Shown piece by piece: positions 31,072 to 41,839 of a stretch of DNA of 64,000 bases. Every line of letters begins with the position of its first letter. Position 1 is the first letter of the stretch. The DNA is from Dipteronia dyeriana (Eukaryota; Streptophyta; Magnoliopsida; Sapindales; Sapindaceae), in contig CM065298.1 in the NCBI GenBank assembly GCA_032871835.1, positions 75,172,154 through 75,236,153 on the forward strand, read 5' to 3'. Below the pieces are notes generated by a model that was given only the letters and a program-made list of their open reading frames with translations, made no database searches and was not told where the DNA came from. The position numbers were made by a program, and so were the translations under genes.

Positions 31072-32243
31072 TGTTAGCCGACAATTTCTCTGGGTGAGGA
31101 ATCTCAGTTAACACCCACATGACCATGGCTAAAGAGAATCACGATCAAGGTAGTTACCTTCGGCACCAGTTTCACATGTAACAATGGCCGAGATTAATGA
31201 AAGAAATGTGGGCGTGATTGATGATATTTTTGATCAAATAAAGCGATGAATACAACAAAATAGTAAAATATAATGGTGTGAAAAATCTTAAACTCAGTCT
31301 CTCTTGCCTAACTAATCTAGAGGTGGCGAACTCGTATCTGTCGATAAGTGGACAAAACTTTCTATAGTGGTGACTAGGCTTGTTCTAGATTGTAGAATCA
31401 CATGATTGCTCTATTGTTTTTCTGACCACCCCCCCTCCCCCCTAGTCGATTTCGACCTTATACTTAAACATGAAGTGGCTAGAGTAATTTCTTGGCGTAC
31501 ACTTCGAAAATAGCTGGATTGATCTTCGTCCCCCATTTGGCGAGATAATCCGTTTAATGTGATTTACCCTAGAGAATTGATTGGCAGAGGATACATTGGT
31601 GGGAAATTTGTTGGTTTCCTTTTTGGACTCTATCACCATAATTATGCATACATAGAGTTTGCTTACTCCTTGAAGAATAATTGGACTACCTATGTGGACC
31701 GGTGTGAGACTTCAAAGTATGGACCCAATGATATGGTAGAGTGTCTCGAAGTACGTATACTGGAGATGTATGCTGAGGAACCATCTTGGTGAGGCGGAGC
31801 TTGATTGATAACGGTAGCAAGGTATCCCGATGTACCCGCATGTTAGCGGGATATCAGGGGGTATCACCGGGTGATGTGGTACTTGATTTGCTTCTCTGGC
31901 AAGGTACCATTCTAGTAGCGAGGTATCTGATCGATCTTGCAGGAGCTTTCCATTTTATTAGAAACTTTATGGGCCTCTTCCCTCCTACTGGAATGGCAGG
32001 ATGAGTACCTTGATAGGTTAACAGGGCAATGCCAAGGTACTTGAGTTCCATTCAGTCCGTGTGAGTACAGAAGCTTCATCTTGCTACATCGAAGATATCG
32101 AGGTACCTGAGTTGTGCTAGGCCTAGTACTTTCAGGTAAACTATTGTGTCTGGTACCTATCTGGTATGTGGAAATATTCTCTATCTGGTGCTAATTGGGT
32201 GAAAAATTTCCCTTTGTGCTCTTGCCAAACTTGGCTATTAACA
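31072..32243 (-). repeat. Tat-E 3' LTR
   Basis: 1172 bp. On + it starts TGTTAGCCGACAATTTC and ends TTGGCTATTAACA. It contains many GGTACC sites. The adjoining GAAGTCCCCTCTGAC reads on the minus strand as the purine tract AGAGGGGACTTC directly before the LTR start, which marks this as the 3' LTR. Confidence 0.85.
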
Positions 32244-32502
32244 GAAGTCCCCTCTGACTTAAACAATGGTGATCGATTTGGGGTTGGAGTCAGATTTCTT
32301 TTTTTGTTTGGGAAATTTTTCTTTTTCGGCCAGTACCTAGAATCTGGGAGGAAATCTTCCCATTAAATGCAATAGCCACGGGTCAAGCGGGGGGAAGCTT
32401 CCTGCTTTGAAAAAGTAGAGATTTTTGGCGACATACTTGTGTTGAGGCTGAAAATCCCATCTCTTCAATCACGCTTTCATCACCAGTTTCTGTTCCATTT
32501 CG

Positions 32503-32513
32503 CTATATATATA
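32503..32513 (+). promoter_or_regulatory. TATA box upstream of Tat-E antisense gene
   Basis: CTATATATATA about 130 bp before the ATG at 32641. Distance and form suit a plant core promoter. Similar boxes precede the homologous genes in Tat-B and Tat-F. Confidence 0.5.
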
Positions 32514-33646
32514 CTCACTACTCTTTTCATATTCTTCATGTTTCTGAACTCCCTCTTTCAAATTTCTATGGAAAACCGTAACTCTCTGTCTTCATCGTCT
32601 TTCTACCTACCTTTACTCAGAAACCAAAAAACTAGACATCATGTCTACTATAAGTGATAGCCTCGAGTGATTTTTTACTGACATTGAGGAGACCACCAGT
32701 CGGAACCTAGACTCTAGTAAGAGATCCTGTAAGAATAGCGATGACATGGACGACATCACCTTATCTCAGCGTCATCGATCTGACATGAACATCGTCATTG
32801 GGGTTGGGTTTACCAACGACCTCGATGCTCCACTCGAGGTTGATCAAGTTTTCAACAATGAATCTACCGGAGCTAGGGTAGGAGAAAATCTACTGGGGAT
32901 GTAGTGGCCCTAGCGGAGAGGGTGCTCACTTTACCCTACGAGTACCATTGCGTCCCTGATTCAACCGTCATGGCTGACACGATCAGGAGTTTGTGGAGAA
33001 AATTCACGATCTCTTCAGGCATTACCATCACCATATCCCATCGGGGGTATGATATGTACAGTTTCATACTAGATTAGCTCCCCACACACTCGGTGACGTT
33101 CGATTATAGGGTGATGTTACCTCTCTATCCCACCTTACGAAGGGCACTATACGCCTTGTAATTAGCCCTCCCTCTAGCTTACTATTGGGTTTCAGAGGCA
33201 CTTGATAGTATTTCTCGTACTATGAAGGGAGTAGTGCCAAAAAGACAAGATTGATCAGGAACCGGGTCCGGATGAACTAAAGTATGTCTTTCGGATCACT
33301 GCAAATTCCCTTAATGTAAAAGGGAAGTTTTATGCCAGGATGAAGAATGATCTGAAATTCATGGTACCTGGTGCCACGAGGAAGTGCCCCGATTAGAAGG
33401 AGAAATGGGTGATAGTAGGTGGCGCCAGGGGGAGATCGGTCTGTATCGGAAGGTTCTTGTTCGTAGTACCTACCAAGTTCAGCCTGTAACCCGACCTAGG
33501 AGATAAATCCACTCCCCGCTGAGTCTGAGACAATTTTGAAGGTGATCAAGAAGCGGACGTATCTTAATTTGAGGTTCCTTACCTCTGACACATTCAAAAT
33601 GAAAAGGGTGGTCGACCTCTACTTGTGCATCTTCAATGTTTCTCTA

Positions 33647-33724
33647 GTGAGACATATCTAACTGATCTTGCTTTTGACTCTTATCCTACTAACACATAAA
33701 TACTGACATTGTCTTCTCTTATAG
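33647..33724 (+). other. Predicted intron 1, Tat-E antisense gene
   Basis: 78 bp, GTGAGACATATC...ACTAACACA...GTCTTCTCTTATAG, with a plant-like branch sequence and pyrimidine tract. Tat-F has an intron at a comparable place (44531-44634). Confidence 0.6.
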
Positions 33725-34290
33725 TTTCTACGACTCTCCTCTCTAATCTGGGTGTTCCTATGGAGTTAGAGAACTTGTCTATACTAGTCTGGGTTCTAAA
33801 GCCCAAGTCTTCTCTAACCAGAGCCTGACCTCGACGGTCTCCTGCTAGGACCCCTTCTGCCCTTGCCAGGTTAGATAGAAGGGCATCAATTCCTAAAGCT
33901 GCTTCCATTGCTTCTCCTCATCATACACCAAGGTCTCGTTTGGAGGAGCTTACCGCTAGAATGACTAGAGTCTGAGAATCATCTTACCAAGTGTAATGTC
34001 AATCACCTGCCACCCCTCATGCTACTTCTGGCACTTCTACCACTGCTACTGCTATTACCTCTCCTCCACTAATCTTGATACCAGAATCATTTACCCAGGT
34101 TGAAAGGGAAGTTGGCCTAGTAGTCCCTCAAGTCTCCTCATGAGGTTGGTCTCGGCCACAAACAAGTGTCAGTGACCTACAGAAGATACTAGTGAGGTTC
34201 GATGTATCATGTCCTGGTGGTAGGCTATAAGAAATGATATCTATACCTACTGACATCTTGATCACCGAGGGAACTATTCATCTAGCCAAG

Positions 34291-34372
34291 GTATACCAAC
34301 ATCTTTTCCATTCTTTTTATAGTTGATTCTGATTTCCGTAGTAAATTTTGACTTCTTGTTTGTATATGGTAG
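34291..34372 (+). other. Predicted intron 2, Tat-E antisense gene
   Basis: 82 bp, GTATACCAAC...GTATATGGTAG, between DILITEGTIHLAK and AFKFNVAM. Tat-F has GTAGCCATT...TTCTGTAG at the same point, before AFKFNVAM. Confidence 0.7.
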
Positions 34373-35155
34373 GCCTTTAAATTTAATGTGGCCATGAGCT
34401 ATCATATTGACTTTATTAAGAGGCTAGTTAATTCAGCCAAGGTCAAGCAATAGGCAGTTAAGGAGAAGCCGGACAAAATAGCAAAGACAACCTTTGTCAG
34501 CTCAAGTGGAAAATGAGTGGATGAAGTGAGCATTTGACCTAGAAATGCTACTATCCAAACATTGTGCTCTTGAGAGGGACACTAAGAGGGCGAAAGTAAG
34601 ACAACTGAAGAACGAGATCCAGGTATTGCGTGCTAATGTAGTAGATCTTGGAGCTAAGGTAGACTCATCCTTTGGTGAAGGATACTTATATGCGGCTTAT
34701 CAAGCAGAGCACGCCTTACCTCTTATCTTTGACCTCAGTGTTATTGATTAGTGAGAAAGGAAAGAGATTTGAAAGAAAGCTGCTGAGATGGTTACGCCTG
34801 CTTCCAGAGTAATTGCCACTCCTCCCCTTATAGCTGGACCTTTATGAACTGTAGGGATCGAGGATGATGAGGATCGGTAACCTATCTCCTCCTTCCTACC
34901 AAGTGGTGCTGGAGATGCACCTAGCGTAATCCTCAAGTTACGATTGAGAATCAAATCACGAAAAGGGAGGCTCAGCTGGAGGCAGGAGGTGTGTAGTTTG
35001 ATCTTGCCATTGTTGAGGAGGAAGCTTCAGTTGATAGGGTCAGGGTAGAGGACCTCTATGATGATCCGATAGATAGAGTTGCAAATGATCGAGATAATGT
35101 TGTAGGGGTGGTCGAGACAGATGCCCTGAGAGCTAGTGAGGTGGGGCCAGATTAG

Positions 35156-35734
35156 GAAAACTAGGATGTATAATCTTTAACCTGTTGTATACATCTTTCT
35201 TTTCAATTTTTTTAGCCTAGAATAGGGGATAGTCTCCCTGGTTTGAAAGAATAAGAATAGTCTCTCCTTTTTACTTCCTGCTTGTTTGTTGTTGATCTCC
35301 AGCTCAGTTGAATATACCTTGCTTCATCTCCTCACTTGACCTAGAATCCAATCCTTCACATATGTCTGACTTAAGCAAAATCTTGTAACACAAGGAAAAA
35401 ATAAATTTTTTGCTAAGTATAGAAAATCAAATTAGACTATGTAGTTGGTATCAGTTTCTGGAACTTATCCATATTTTAATTCTGTAAGTTATAATTCGTA
35501 GAGTTCATTGTTTGAGGATCTTTCTCAGGGTACTACACTAGTGGCTTGAACCATCCATATGTTTGGACTTTAAGTGAAATGACGTGTAGCAATTGCTTGG
35601 GTACCTGGGACATCCCTTTGCTATGGTACCTTCAAGCTCAAATGATAACCTGATTGAGGTGTTCATTTCCGTCACTTTAATCCCCCAGTGCCTGACTGGT
35701 CAAAATGAACCCACGGTGATCTTGGTATAACTAG
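35156..35734 (-). other. Tat-E non-coding spacer
   Basis: Lies between the antisense gene's end and the tandem-repeat region. No open frames or repeats of note. Confidence 0.5.
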
Positions 35735-35768
35735 CAAATATGCACTTATGTCTAGGCTCTTCTTGGAG
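35735..35768 (-). repeat. Single truncated Tat-E tandem-repeat unit
   Basis: GCAAATATGCACTTATG..TAGGCTCTTCTTGGAGGTGG matches the start of the about 97-bp units at 26889 and 47424. The array is cut here by the junction with Tat-F. Confidence 0.7.
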
Positions 35769-36805
35769 GTGGGGGCACCCCGGAGAAGCAAGGAAAGGTC
35801 ATCGAGCTCTGGAAACACCCAAGGTAAAGCCCGACACGATCGGATCGAGCTATTTACACCAAAGCTGGAATTCAGGAAAAACTCGACGCATAACGATTTA
35901 AGCTCCCGGAGGTTGAAACTACCTTGTAACCTTCTCAGAAGCCCACTGTCCTCTCCAGACGTAAAAATGAACCTATAAAGACATCGAGTTCATGCTATAG
36001 CATCGTTCCACTTCACTAAAGGAAGATTCGAACTTATTTGGACAGCAAAGAGGAAGTTCGCCAAAGCCACATTACCGTCAAAGAGTGCCCACTGGGCCAT
36101 GTCAAGCTCCAAGGGACCTGGAAAGGTCAGACAAAGCTCTAAGTTTCGAAACTAGAACACTGATATACCTCTCCCTTTGAGAAAGCGAACGCCATATTCG
36201 ACAGCCTCCATAAGGAATTACTCCGAGAAGGCACACAAGATCATATCTACACTCTAACGAACACTAAATCACTGCGTACGTGCAGAGCAAGTGATTGAGT
36301 CTGAGAAGGAAACAAACTTATCTCCACCTAGGATATTCTCGAATCCTTTTTTAATCAAAGTCAACAATGTTCAAAATAGTGGATCCTGCCTGATAAGGGG
36401 GGGATTGGATTCAAAAAACAATTGAGGGCGGATTATCAATTAAACCTAGTTGTACTATGCATAAATAGACCAAGCATGCACGAACAAAAAAGGATACAGG
36501 GTAAAGGAGGACCTTCTTAGCCTAAATTCTATTATCAGAACATGGCCACCATTGTATTCTACTTCTCGACAGGCACGATGCTGCCACACTATAGTATTCC
36601 AAAGAGATTGAGAGTATTCGAGTGATCATTGTACAATATTCTTGATTGATAATAAAGCCAATATATTCTCTTTCACATCATGTAAATATTTGTTTTAAAC
36701 ATCCATCGTTGTTCGATTAGACTAAGTACCCAAGGTACCATCCCCGACCACCACCTCTGCGGTAGTGGTCTCGAGGGTGTTAACTGGAATTCCTTACCCC
36801 TAACA
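35769..36805 (+). repeat. Tat-F 5' LTR, 5'-truncated
   Basis: From GGGGCACCCCGGAGAAGCAA it matches 46128-46345 of the 3' LTR (for example CCTATAAAGACATCGAGTT). The end is GGTGTTAACTGGAATTCCTTACCCCTAACA, a shortened form of the Tat-E LTR end. The sequence CTTTCTAGCGCCATCGGTGA at 36822-36841 is the primer-site region. Confidence 0.78.
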
Positions 36806-36896
36806 ATTTTTTCTGTAAAGACTTTCTAGCGCCATCGGTGAGGACACCCACACCTAATCAACCTAGAGTTTACTTATTTGTTGTTTTGTAGGAGTT

Positions 36897-37990
36897 ATGA
36901 GGCTCCATTCCTTTCAGGGACAGCCCGAGGCTTTGGGGCAACCTTTTGTTGCATTGACACGAAAGGCCCCACAAAAGGGAAGAAAACCCTAGCACCGCAA
37001 CCAAGTTCTGAACCAGCCAACCGCTATGCGGGCTTCTAGTCCTCCTATAATTAATTAGTCTGTGCTCGACCAACAAGTAGTGGCCTTCATGGAGAACTTC
37101 CGCCTTCGACTACTAGTCGAGGGCATCACAGTCTAGCCAAGAAATCCCAAAGCTCAGAGAGAGCTAAGCAAGCCTTAAACCAGGCAACCCGCATTCAACC
37201 GATTGGGACCTCATCCGCCAGAGCCAGCCTGCGATAAGACAGGGCTTCAACCTTTAATACGGGATAAGTTAGAGCCCATGCCCCCAACCTCTAGCAGACC
37301 ATCACATTACCAGCCCAGGCGAGTTAAATCTGCAGCGGACGCCTTGTTTTGAAAGCAGCGAGAGGCTCATCACTAGACGGCTACAAGGAAGAAAGCCCTA
37401 GCTAGAGAGGAAGGTTGCTAGTAAAGCCCCCGACAGATCCCGATCATAAAGAAGAACAACTGGAGATCGCCAATTCATCGGAGAGATCCGATAGCGATGA
37501 GTCCGAGGTCAACTCAAAGAAACCCATGAACAAGCGCCTGAGAGATCAGCTGGTAAAGCTACAGAAAGAGGTCTGGTAGATAAAGAAGGGAAATCACAAG
37601 GAAGTCAAGAAGGATCCTCTGAGCAAAATGAACGCTCCCTTTACCAGAAGGATCTAGAAAGCGGAGCCAAAATTTATAATGCAGGAACAGAAGACCCCTT
37701 GAGCCATCTGGAGAGCTTTGTCCAGCAAATGGAAATATAGAATACCACCATGGTTGCCATGTGCAGGATGTTCCCAACCACCTTGACAGACTACGTAAAA
37801 ACTTGGTTCAAGAAGTTGCCTACTGGTAGCGTGGATTCTTTCACAGAGCTATCAACAGATTTCTGCTCACAATTTCAAGGTATACACCTTCAGTATATGG
37901 TTTAGGAGCAATGTGAGACAGACCGGTCATATGTGGAACGCTTTCATAAGGAAGTCATCCATATGGGAGTATTCGATGAGAAAGAGACCC
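36897..37990 (+). pseudogene. Tat-F gag
   Basis: Probable start ATG 36897 (MRLHSFQGQPEALGQPFVAL), then pieces matching Tat-D gag: VVAFMENFRLRLLVEGI (37079), NHKEVKKDPLSKMNAPFTRR (about 37595), MFPTTLTDYVKTWFKKLPTG with SVDSFTELSTDF (37770-37860), SYVERFHKEVIHMGVFDEKE (37927-37985). These are N-terminal, coiled-coil and capsid-like parts of Gypsy gag. Many stops. The zinc knuckle expected next is missing: the sequence passes directly into the protease C-terminus. Confidence 0.82.
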
Positions 37991-38330
37991 TGGGACTTGA
38001 TCATACCAATGGGATCGAATATTCTCCCAGTGATCATTGGAACCGCGCATCTCCAACAAAATGTTATGATAGACTCCGTTGTGGTTGATACCCCATCGGC
38101 CTACAACGCGATACTCAGAAAACCATTCTTATCTTCTTTGTAAAGAGTCTTGTCCATCTAGCATAACGTCTCAAAGTTTCATGTGGGGGACAAGGTAGGG
38201 GAGGTGCGTGGTGACCAACAAGTAGCCAGGAAGTTCTGTATAGTGTATGCCACTCAGGCAGACAACTTTAGCAAAACAGTTTGTACAAGTTGCAAAGATC
38301 CATGATATGGAAACACCCGAGATGACCTTG
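37991..38330 (+). pseudogene. Tat-F protease remnant without active site
   Basis: IPMGSNILPVIIGTAHLQQN and IDSVVVDTPSAYNAILRKPF match the C-terminal half of the Tat protease (compare Tat-B VVVDLDNWPYNALLGQPF). The segment with the DNGSS active site is absent: gag residues run straight into this half, so one deletion removed the gag tail, knuckle and catalytic part. Confidence 0.75.
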
Positions 38331-38419
38331 GAAGACACGGAGCCCGCCAATCATCCAGAAGATGACTCCTTAACGCCGGACTAGGAAGAACATGGTAAGG
38401 AATGGTCCAGCAGGCACCA

Positions 38420-39290
38420 TGTGGACAAGCTAGAAGAGATACCCATTAAAAGTGACGATTCCTCCAAGGTTGTCATGGTCGGAGCTACCCTCGAGCCGAG
38501 AGTGAAGGAAGATTTGATCTTGCTTCTTTGAGAATTTAGCGACATCTTTGCTTGGAGTCATGACGAGATGCCCAGGATCCCAATATCATTAGCTTCTCAT
38601 CGATTAGCAGTGGATCCAACCTTCAAGCCAGTCAATCAGAAAAGGCGTCACTTTAACTTCGATAGAAACGATGCAGTTCAAGTGGAAGTGGAAAAGCATA
38701 TCAGAGCAGGCTTCATCAGAGAGGCGTGCTACCCTGAATGGATCACCAACGTCGTCATGGTGACAAAGGAAAATGAGAAGTGGCATATGTGCGTTGACTA
38801 CATTGACCTCAACCGAGCACGTCCAAAAGTCAGTTTTACTCTACCAAAGATTGACCAGTTGATCGACTCTACATTCGGGAACAAGCTACTGAACTTCATG
38901 GATGCATTCTCGGGGTACAATCAGATTATGATTTATCCAGCAGACTAGGGTAAGACCAGTTTCATTACCGGACAAAGTCTGTACTGCTACAAGGTGATAC
39001 CGTTTGGTTTTAAGAATGATGGGGCTACATACCAATGGTTTGTTAACCAAATTTTTAGGCCTGAAATTGGAAGGTTGATGGAGGTGTACATCAAAGACAT
39101 GATCAAAAAATCATAATCCATATAAGGACATCATGATGACCTTCGTAAAACTTTTTTAATCCTAAAGGAAAACTAGATGCGTTTGAACCTCTCCAAATGT
39201 GCTTTTGAGGTAACTGAGGGAAAGTTTATGTGCTTCATGGTTCATGAGAGAGGCATAGAGGCCAACCCATAAAATTTCAAGGCTATCTTG
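38420..39290 (+). pseudogene. Tat-F reverse transcriptase, YIKD active site
   Basis: Encodes [96 protein letters not shown], then a stop at 38946, LYCYKVIPFGFKNDGATYQW and MEVYIKDM. In the catalytic box the first Asp of Y-x-D-D is Lys (codon AAA 39093-39095), which abolishes polymerase chemistry in this enzyme class. A thumb region (LNLSKCAFEVTEGKFMCFMV) follows. Confidence 0.88.
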
Positions 39291-39870
39291 GATCTGGAAT
39301 CCCCCACGTCACTTAAAAAGGTACAAGTCTTGATCGAGCATGTAGCAGCGCTCAACAGGTTCGTTTCTCGTGCCATCGATAAATGCCTCTCTTTCTTCAA
39401 AGCTATCAAGCAGGGGAGAAACATGAAGTGGGACCAGAAGAGTGAGCAAGCCTTTCAAGCCTTTAAGAAGTATCTAACTAGCTCTTCATTGCTAATCAAG
39501 CCAATTCTCGGGAAGGAGCTGTAAATCTACTTGATTGTTTCAGAGACTACAGTAAGTGGAGCTTTGATCAAGGAATATAGAGACAGGTCCAACGACTTAT
39601 CTACTATGTGAGTCATGCCCTAACCAAGCCAAAGAAAAATTATACTCTTCTAGAGAAGCTTGCCTATGCTCTAGTGACCTCGGTGAGGAAGCTCTGTCTC
39701 TACTTTCAAGATCACTCAATAGTAGTGGTGACGGACCAGCCTCTCTGCCAATTTTTACAAAGGCTGGATGTATCTGGAAGTCTAGTTTTATGGGCCGTGG
39801 AGCTCACCCAGTTTTATGGGCCCACGCTTTGGCAAATTTCATGGCAGAATTCTCAGTGTTTTCAGGCCAA
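39291..39870 (+). pseudogene. Tat-F RNase H
   Basis: From LDLESPTSLKKVQVLIEHVA through MKWDQKSEQAFQAFKKYLTS, a stop at 39522, SETTVSGALIKEYRDRSND and YYVSHALTKPKKNYTLLEKL to VVVTDQPLCQFLQRLDVSGS (catalytic Asp region TDQP). These are the connection and RNase H parts of Gypsy RT. Two frame breaks. Confidence 0.82.
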
Positions 39871-39929
39871 TTGACCTCCACAGCGTCGAATTCAGCCCCT
39901 GAAAGGATTGTTGAGGTCGACAGCTGGCC

Positions 39930-40310
39930 GAAGGTTGTAAGTCCTGGATCCTTTACATAAATGGAGCGTCCGAGCAAGCTAGGGGAGAAGCTGGCATAGT
40001 TCTTGTGGACCCTGAAGAGATTGAATGCTGTCACTGTTTCAGATTCGAGTTTAAGGTTACCAACAATGAGGGGAAGTATGAAGCCCTCCTAGCCGGGATG
40101 AAGGCAACCGTTGAGCTTGGGGCTGACTACCTGCAGGTCAAGAGTGACTCATTACTTGTAGTCAATCGGATTTTTGAGATTTACCAAGCAAAAGGGGATA
40201 ACATGGTCGCTTACCTGAAGCTGGTTCAGCTGCTTAAGAATAAATTTAAGGGATTCAAGATCGAGCAGGTGCTTCGATAACAGAATCATCGAGCAGATGT
40301 CCTAGCTAAG
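39930..40310 (+). pseudogene. Tat-F second (archaeal-like) RNase H
   Basis: Reads WILYINGASEQARGEAGIVL, where the first catalytic Asp (normally VDG) is Asn, then FKVTNNEGKYEALLAGMKAT (Glu retained in KYEA) and LQVKSDSLLVVNRIFEIYQA (Asp retained in SDS). After a stop near 40278 it continues NHRADVLAKIAANG. As in Tat-B it sits between RNase H and integrase. Confidence 0.82.
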
Positions 40311-40494
40311 ATAGCTGCAAATGGTGGCCAAGCCTTACTATGGGGAGTTCCCATCCAAGTGATCTCCCAACCAGGCATAACAGCGGGCAAGGAAATTTGC
40401 CCCCTGGATCGGTAATAATGCTGGATTGATCCAATAGTTGCTCATCATCAAGAAGGAAAGCTTGTTTAGGAGCCAGATCAAGCCCGAAGAATTA

Positions 40495-41655
40495 AAAAGC
40501 TCTATTTTCAATATTGCCTGGTAGACGGGTACCTCTACAGAAGGGATAGGTCCCTTCCTTTGCTTCGGTGTTTGCATCAATATGATGCCAAATGGGTATT
40601 GAGAGAGGTTCACTCTGGGGACTGTAGGAATCACATTGGTGGTGAAGCTTTAGCATATCAAGTGCTCCGTATGGGGTATTACTGGCCAACTATTCACCAA
40701 GACACAAAGAGCTTTGTACAATCTTATAAACCATGCCAGAAGACCTCGAACTTGAGTCATCTCCCATCGGAGCGGCTATCATCTCTTAGTTCACCTTACC
40801 TCTTTGCCATATTGGGATCGTCCTGATCAGACCACTTCCCACCATTCTTTGTCAAGCTATGCATGTTATCGTGGCATTCAACTATTTTATAATATGGGTC
40901 AAGGCTGGACCTCTCTCCCAAATATCAGAAGAGAATAAGACGAGGTTCATTAAAACCGACATGGTTTGCAGATTTGGGACCTCTCTCATCATCGTAGCCG
41001 ACCTAGGCAAACAGTTTGACAATGCCCGATTCAAAGACATTTATGAAGGTTTGGGAATCGACCTCATGTTCACTTCAGTAGCCCACCCTCAGACTAATGG
41101 GCTAGTGAAATCCACCAACAAGACTATCAAGAAGCTGTTGAAGAAGAAATTACAGCAGAAGAAAGAAAAATGGGTTGAGGATCTTCCCAAAGTTCTCTGG
41201 GTATACCGGACTACAGAGAGAACAACTACCAGAGAAAGACCCTATTCTCTAACCTTCAGGGTTGAAGCAGTCCTTCCCATCGATCATAAACTGACCTCCT
41301 TCAGGGTACAACACTTCGAACCTGAAAGCAACGAGGTTAAGCTCTGAGCTAATCTAGATCTCCTGGAAGAGAAACAAGACCCGGAGTTGAGAAAGTGGCG
41401 ATTTACCAAAGCAAGATCGCTAGGTATTTCAACAGAAAGGTCAGAATCCAAAATTTCAAGGAAGGGGATCTAGTTATCAGGAAAGTGACCATGAATACCC
41501 AAAAAAGGTCGGATGGGGTCCTAGGACCCAACTGGGAAGGGCCAAAATTGGTGAAGGTAATTGTTCGCAATGGGGCATATGAGCTTGGAGACTTGGATGG
41601 TCGACCCATCGATCATACCTGGAATGTAGATTACTTAAGGAGGTTTTATCCTTAG
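40495..41655 (+). pseudogene. Tat-F integrase, catalytic residues changed
   Basis: Zinc-binding part: REVHSGDCRNHIGGEALAYQ, VLRMGYYWPTIHQDTKSFVQ, SYKPCQ (one of the two Cys is Tyr). Core: GIVLIRPLP has Val (codon 40820-40822) where the first Asp is expected; IIVADLGKQFDNARFK keeps the second Asp; TNGLVKSTNKTI has Lys (41108-41110) where Glu is expected. The C-terminus is well kept: WVEDLPKVLWVYRTTERTTT, then after a stop FKEGDLVIRKVT, GVLGPNWEGPKLVKVIVRNG, DHTWNVDYLRRFYP*. The enzyme cannot be active. Confidence 0.87.
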
Positions 41656-41839
41656 AGAGGGGACTCTTAAGCAGACTACCTCCATTTAGGTTTCAATAAA
41701 ATCCCCAACAACAATGTATTCCTTTTTTATCATCAATAAAGTTTGATATTCCTCTATCTCTGATTCTGTTCTCCATAAGCTCTTAATTTCTCTATACCTA
41801 ACTAGGTTTTCCATGAGTAAGTTTTCCATAACCGCCTCA
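41656..41839 (+). other. Tat-F post-integrase spacer
   Basis: Non-coding link to the tandem repeats. Confidence 0.5.

Larger units (their letters stand above)
32641..35155 (+). pseudogene. Tat-E antisense gene, two predicted introns
   Basis: Starts ATG 32641 (MSTISDSLE, then a stop) and continues with acidic/Ser sequence (TDIEETTSRNLDSSKRSC, MNIVIGVGFTNDLDAPL). A decayed N-terminal domain follows (YEYHCVPDSTVMADTIRSLW, VMLPLYPTLRRAL, IDQEPGPDELKYVF) homologous to Tat-F. Exons are separated by GT-AG introns at 33647-33724 and 34291-34372. After the second come AFKFNVAMSYHIDFIKRLVN, a coiled coil (LERDTKRAKVRQLKNEIQVL) and the conserved motif GYLYAAYQAEHALPL..FDLSVID. An acidic tail ends at a TAG near 35153. 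Several stops break it. Function unknown; it is on the opposite strand to its element. Confidence 0.72.
31072..35768 (-). mobile_element. Tat-E: 3' part of a Tat element with antisense gene
   Basis: On the minus strand the 3' LTR is at 31072-32243. The body lies to its right: purine tract, antisense gene (reading + at 32641-35155), spacer and the first tandem-repeat unit at 35735. At 35768 it joins abruptly to the Tat-F LTR, so integrase, RT, gag and 5' LTR are lost. Confidence 0.78.
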
